Positions 6,035 through 7,095 of a stretch of DNA of 7,095 nucleotides are shown here, in pieces (positions within the stretch are counted from its first letter, which is position 1; each line of letters begins with the position of its first letter). The notes under the pieces are model-generated. The model worked only from the letters and a program-made list of their open reading frames with translations. It made no database searches and was not told the origin of the DNA. Both the position numbers and the translations under genes were made by a program. The stretch lies in the NCBI GenBank assembly GCA_001725215.1, contig MEFT01000074.1, positions 1 through 7,095 on the forward strand. Reading direction: 5' to 3'. The DNA is from Clostridium sp. SCN 57-10. Its GTDB lineage: Bacteria; Bacillota; Clostridia; Oscillospirales; Butyricicoccaceae.

Positions 6035-6049
6035 GCCCGCGCGGCGGGC
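6035..6049. repeat. Short GC hairpin in the leader of the GyrI-like gene
   Basis: GCCCGC (6035-6040) pairs with GCGGGC (6044-6049) around a 3-base loop, 10 bases before the GAGGAG ribosome binding site. No T-run follows on either strand, so it is not a clear terminator. The 155 bases between the preceding terminator and the start at 6075 contain no promoter I can defend. Confidence 0.3.
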
Positions 6050-6074
6050 TGCTAGATAGAGGAGTGTGAGAAGT

Positions 6075-6620
6075 ATGAACGAAACTTACAGCGAAATCAT
6101 CTTTCGAACCGTGGAACGGTTTCGCATGGCCCGATATGTTATCATCAGCCCTAACCCCGAGGACGACGTGAACGCATACATGGATCGATGGGCGCGGCAA
6201 AGCGGGCTGCTTAATGTGCCCGGTTATACACCCCGAAAAATCGGCTGGGACTTTTCTTTTGTCACCAAGCAGCAGCAGGAGCAGTTTGGGCTTCGTGGTT
6301 ATGTCTCCGCCTATGTGATTCCCGAGGACTTTACCCCTGCGTGCGGGGGTGCTGAAGTTGTGCATCAAGATACGGACGAATACGCGGTTATCACGGTGGC
6401 CGATCCGTTCAGCGCTCCGTTTGAGAAGATTCCAGGCGGCTACCACAAGATTTTTGAGCATATCACATCAAAGCAGTGCGCGACTTGCGACGGCGGTGAT
6501 CGCGTGTGCCCCGTCCGCGATTACGGAAACCGCATCTGCATGGAGCACGTTTACGAAAAGGACGGCGTGGTATATATGGAGATTTATGTACCCGTCGACC
6601 GTACTAAAGTGAGCGAATAA
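6075..6620 (+). CDS. GyrI-like effector-binding domain protein, stand-alone
   Basis: A 181-residue cytoplasmic protein with no signal peptide, membrane segment or DNA-binding domain. Its order of motifs fits the GyrI-like / AraC effector-binding fold: a first half ending GYVSAYVIPEDF (75-86), then DEYAVITVADPF (101-112), IPGGYHKIFEHI (119-130), and a C-terminal strand VVYMEIYVPV (165-174). Such domains bind small, often hydrophobic or cationic compounds, either as regulator sensors or as stand-alone binders or hydrolases. A cysteine cluster (Cys135, 138, 145, 155; CATC...C...C) lies in the second half and is unusual for this fold; it could bind a metal. ATG at 6075 is chosen because GAGGAG at 6059-6064 lies 10 bases before it; the in-frame GTG at 6066 is too close. 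The ligand is unknown. Single gene, followed by a hairpin. Confidence 0.7.
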   Translation: MNETYSEIIFRTVERFRMARYVIISPNPEDDVNAYMDRWARQSGLLNVPGYTPRKIGWDFSFVTKQQQEQFGLRGYVSAYVIPEDFTPACGGAEVVHQDTDEYAVITVADPFSAPFEKIPGGYHKIFEHITSKQCATCDGGDRVCPVRDYGNRICMEHVYEKDGVVYMEIYVPVDRTKVSE

Positions 6621-6664
6621 CAAGCCCGCGCACGGAGCGGGGGATGCCTGTATGTGCATGGGTT

Positions 6665-6707
6665 TATCAAACACCCCTCCCGCATTTGGCGGGAGGGGTG
6701 TTTGATA
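6665..6707. terminator. Perfect 19-bp hairpin between convergent genes, likely bidirectional terminator
   Basis: Positions 6665-6683 pair perfectly with 6689-6707 around a 5-base loop (atttg), with a GC-rich core (cacccctcccgc) and AT-rich ends. It lies 45 bases after the GyrI-like gene and 70 bases after the stop of the convergent minus-strand ORF. Neither side has a long T-run outside the stem, so termination depends on the TTTGATA end of the arm. Confidence 0.7.
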
Positions 6708-6776
6708 TGGCTGCCCATCGATGTAAGCAATGAATTTGCACTTACGAAAGTCCCTGTTTAGGTAGAACGGCGTGAA

Positions 6777-7091
6777 TCAGAACCGTGCGTTTTCATAGTT
6801 GTAAGGGATGCTGGTTCCCACGACCACATCCTCAATCTTTAAAAGGATGAGCCAATCGTCCATATTGTCTTGATGGTCGAACGGCAGAGGCAAAGGGAGG
6901 GCGTGCACATCGCCGAACTCCACCAGACACAAGCATTTTTTGTGCCAGCGCTCCTTTTGCTTTTCAGACAGGCAGAGCTTGGCTTGGTTTTCGTCCAGCA
7001 CCCGCACGATTTCTTCGTCGCTCAGCTTTACAAAATTCTGAACCGAAGTAACGGTCGCTGTCGCCGCGATGGAGGAGGTGCCCTTTTCCAT
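6777..7091 (-). CDS. Hypothetical protein, probably 5'-truncated by the window edge
   Basis: The readable part is 104 residues from the ATG at 7091, but the frame stays open to the window end (7092-7094 reads as a sense codon) and no ribosome binding site can be seen in the remaining bases, so the true start may lie outside. I do not recognise a family. Residues 1-20 are Ser/Thr/Ala/Val-rich and residues 21-53 are a charged, helix-prone stretch (LSDEEIVRVLDENQ, LSEKQKERWHKK). They are followed by a hydrophobic-acidic part with CLCLVEFG, a PLPLPFDH proline run, and DDWLILLKIEDVVV. No signal peptide or membrane segment is seen in the visible part. It ends in NARF and a TGA stop, and converges on the GyrI-like gene across the hairpin at 6665-6707. 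Soluble and cytoplasmic is the likeliest reading; function unknown. Confidence 0.6.
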   Translation of the reverse strand: MEKGTSSIAATATVTSVQNFVKLSDEEIVRVLDENQAKLCLSEKQKERWHKKCLCLVEFGDVHALPLPLPFDHQDNMDDWLILLKIEDVVVGTSIPYNYENARF

Positions 7092-7095
7092 GAAA

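Noticed and set aside
6066..6074. GTG at 6066 as the start of the GyrI-like gene
   Set aside because: GAGGAG ends only one base before it, which is too close for initiation; ATG at 6075 has a workable 10-base spacing.

Overview
The window looks like a piece of chromosome from a Gram-positive bacterium of the Clostridia, most likely an Oscillospirales-type gut lineage. This is inferred from AGGAGG-type ribosome binding sites, a GC-rich coding bias with AT-rich promoters, a clostridial-style S-layer-homology (SLH) exported protein, and a LexA with a Gram-positive-like operator. No tRNA, rRNA, CRISPR array, transposase or phage structural gene was seen. Most of the window is ordinary chromosomal content; the less expected material lies in the intergenic regions and at the right end.

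Layout. Positions 1-128 hold two back-to-back terminator hairpins. One probably serves a gene lying left of the window; the other serves the first gene. Positions 129-1322 (minus) encode a DUF819-family polytopic membrane protein with its own promoter (about 1413-1441). Positions 1323-1813 form a 490-base divergent intergenic region. It contains that promoter, a strong minus-strand terminator about 200 bases upstream of the gene, a candidate promoter for the short transcript ending there, and the lexA promoter overlapped by a LexA-box-like palindrome.

Positions 1814-4460 (plus) carry lexA (SOS repressor) and recG (branched-DNA helicase). They overlap by 8 bases, so they are probably co-transcribed and translationally coupled, which would place fork and recombination repair under SOS control. 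Positions 4461-4557 contain a separate promoter with two 12-bp perfect palindromes, followed by a secreted SLH-type protein (4558-5850) that ends in a two-tier terminator hairpin.

Positions 6075-6620 encode a stand-alone GyrI-like effector-binding-domain protein with an unusual cysteine cluster. A perfect 19-bp hairpin (6665-6707) separates it from a convergent minus-strand ORF of unknown function (6777-7091) that probably continues past the right edge.

Functionally, lexA and recG form one DNA-damage module. The other genes (membrane protein, surface protein, ligand-binding protein, unknown) appear to be independent single-gene units, each with its own signals.
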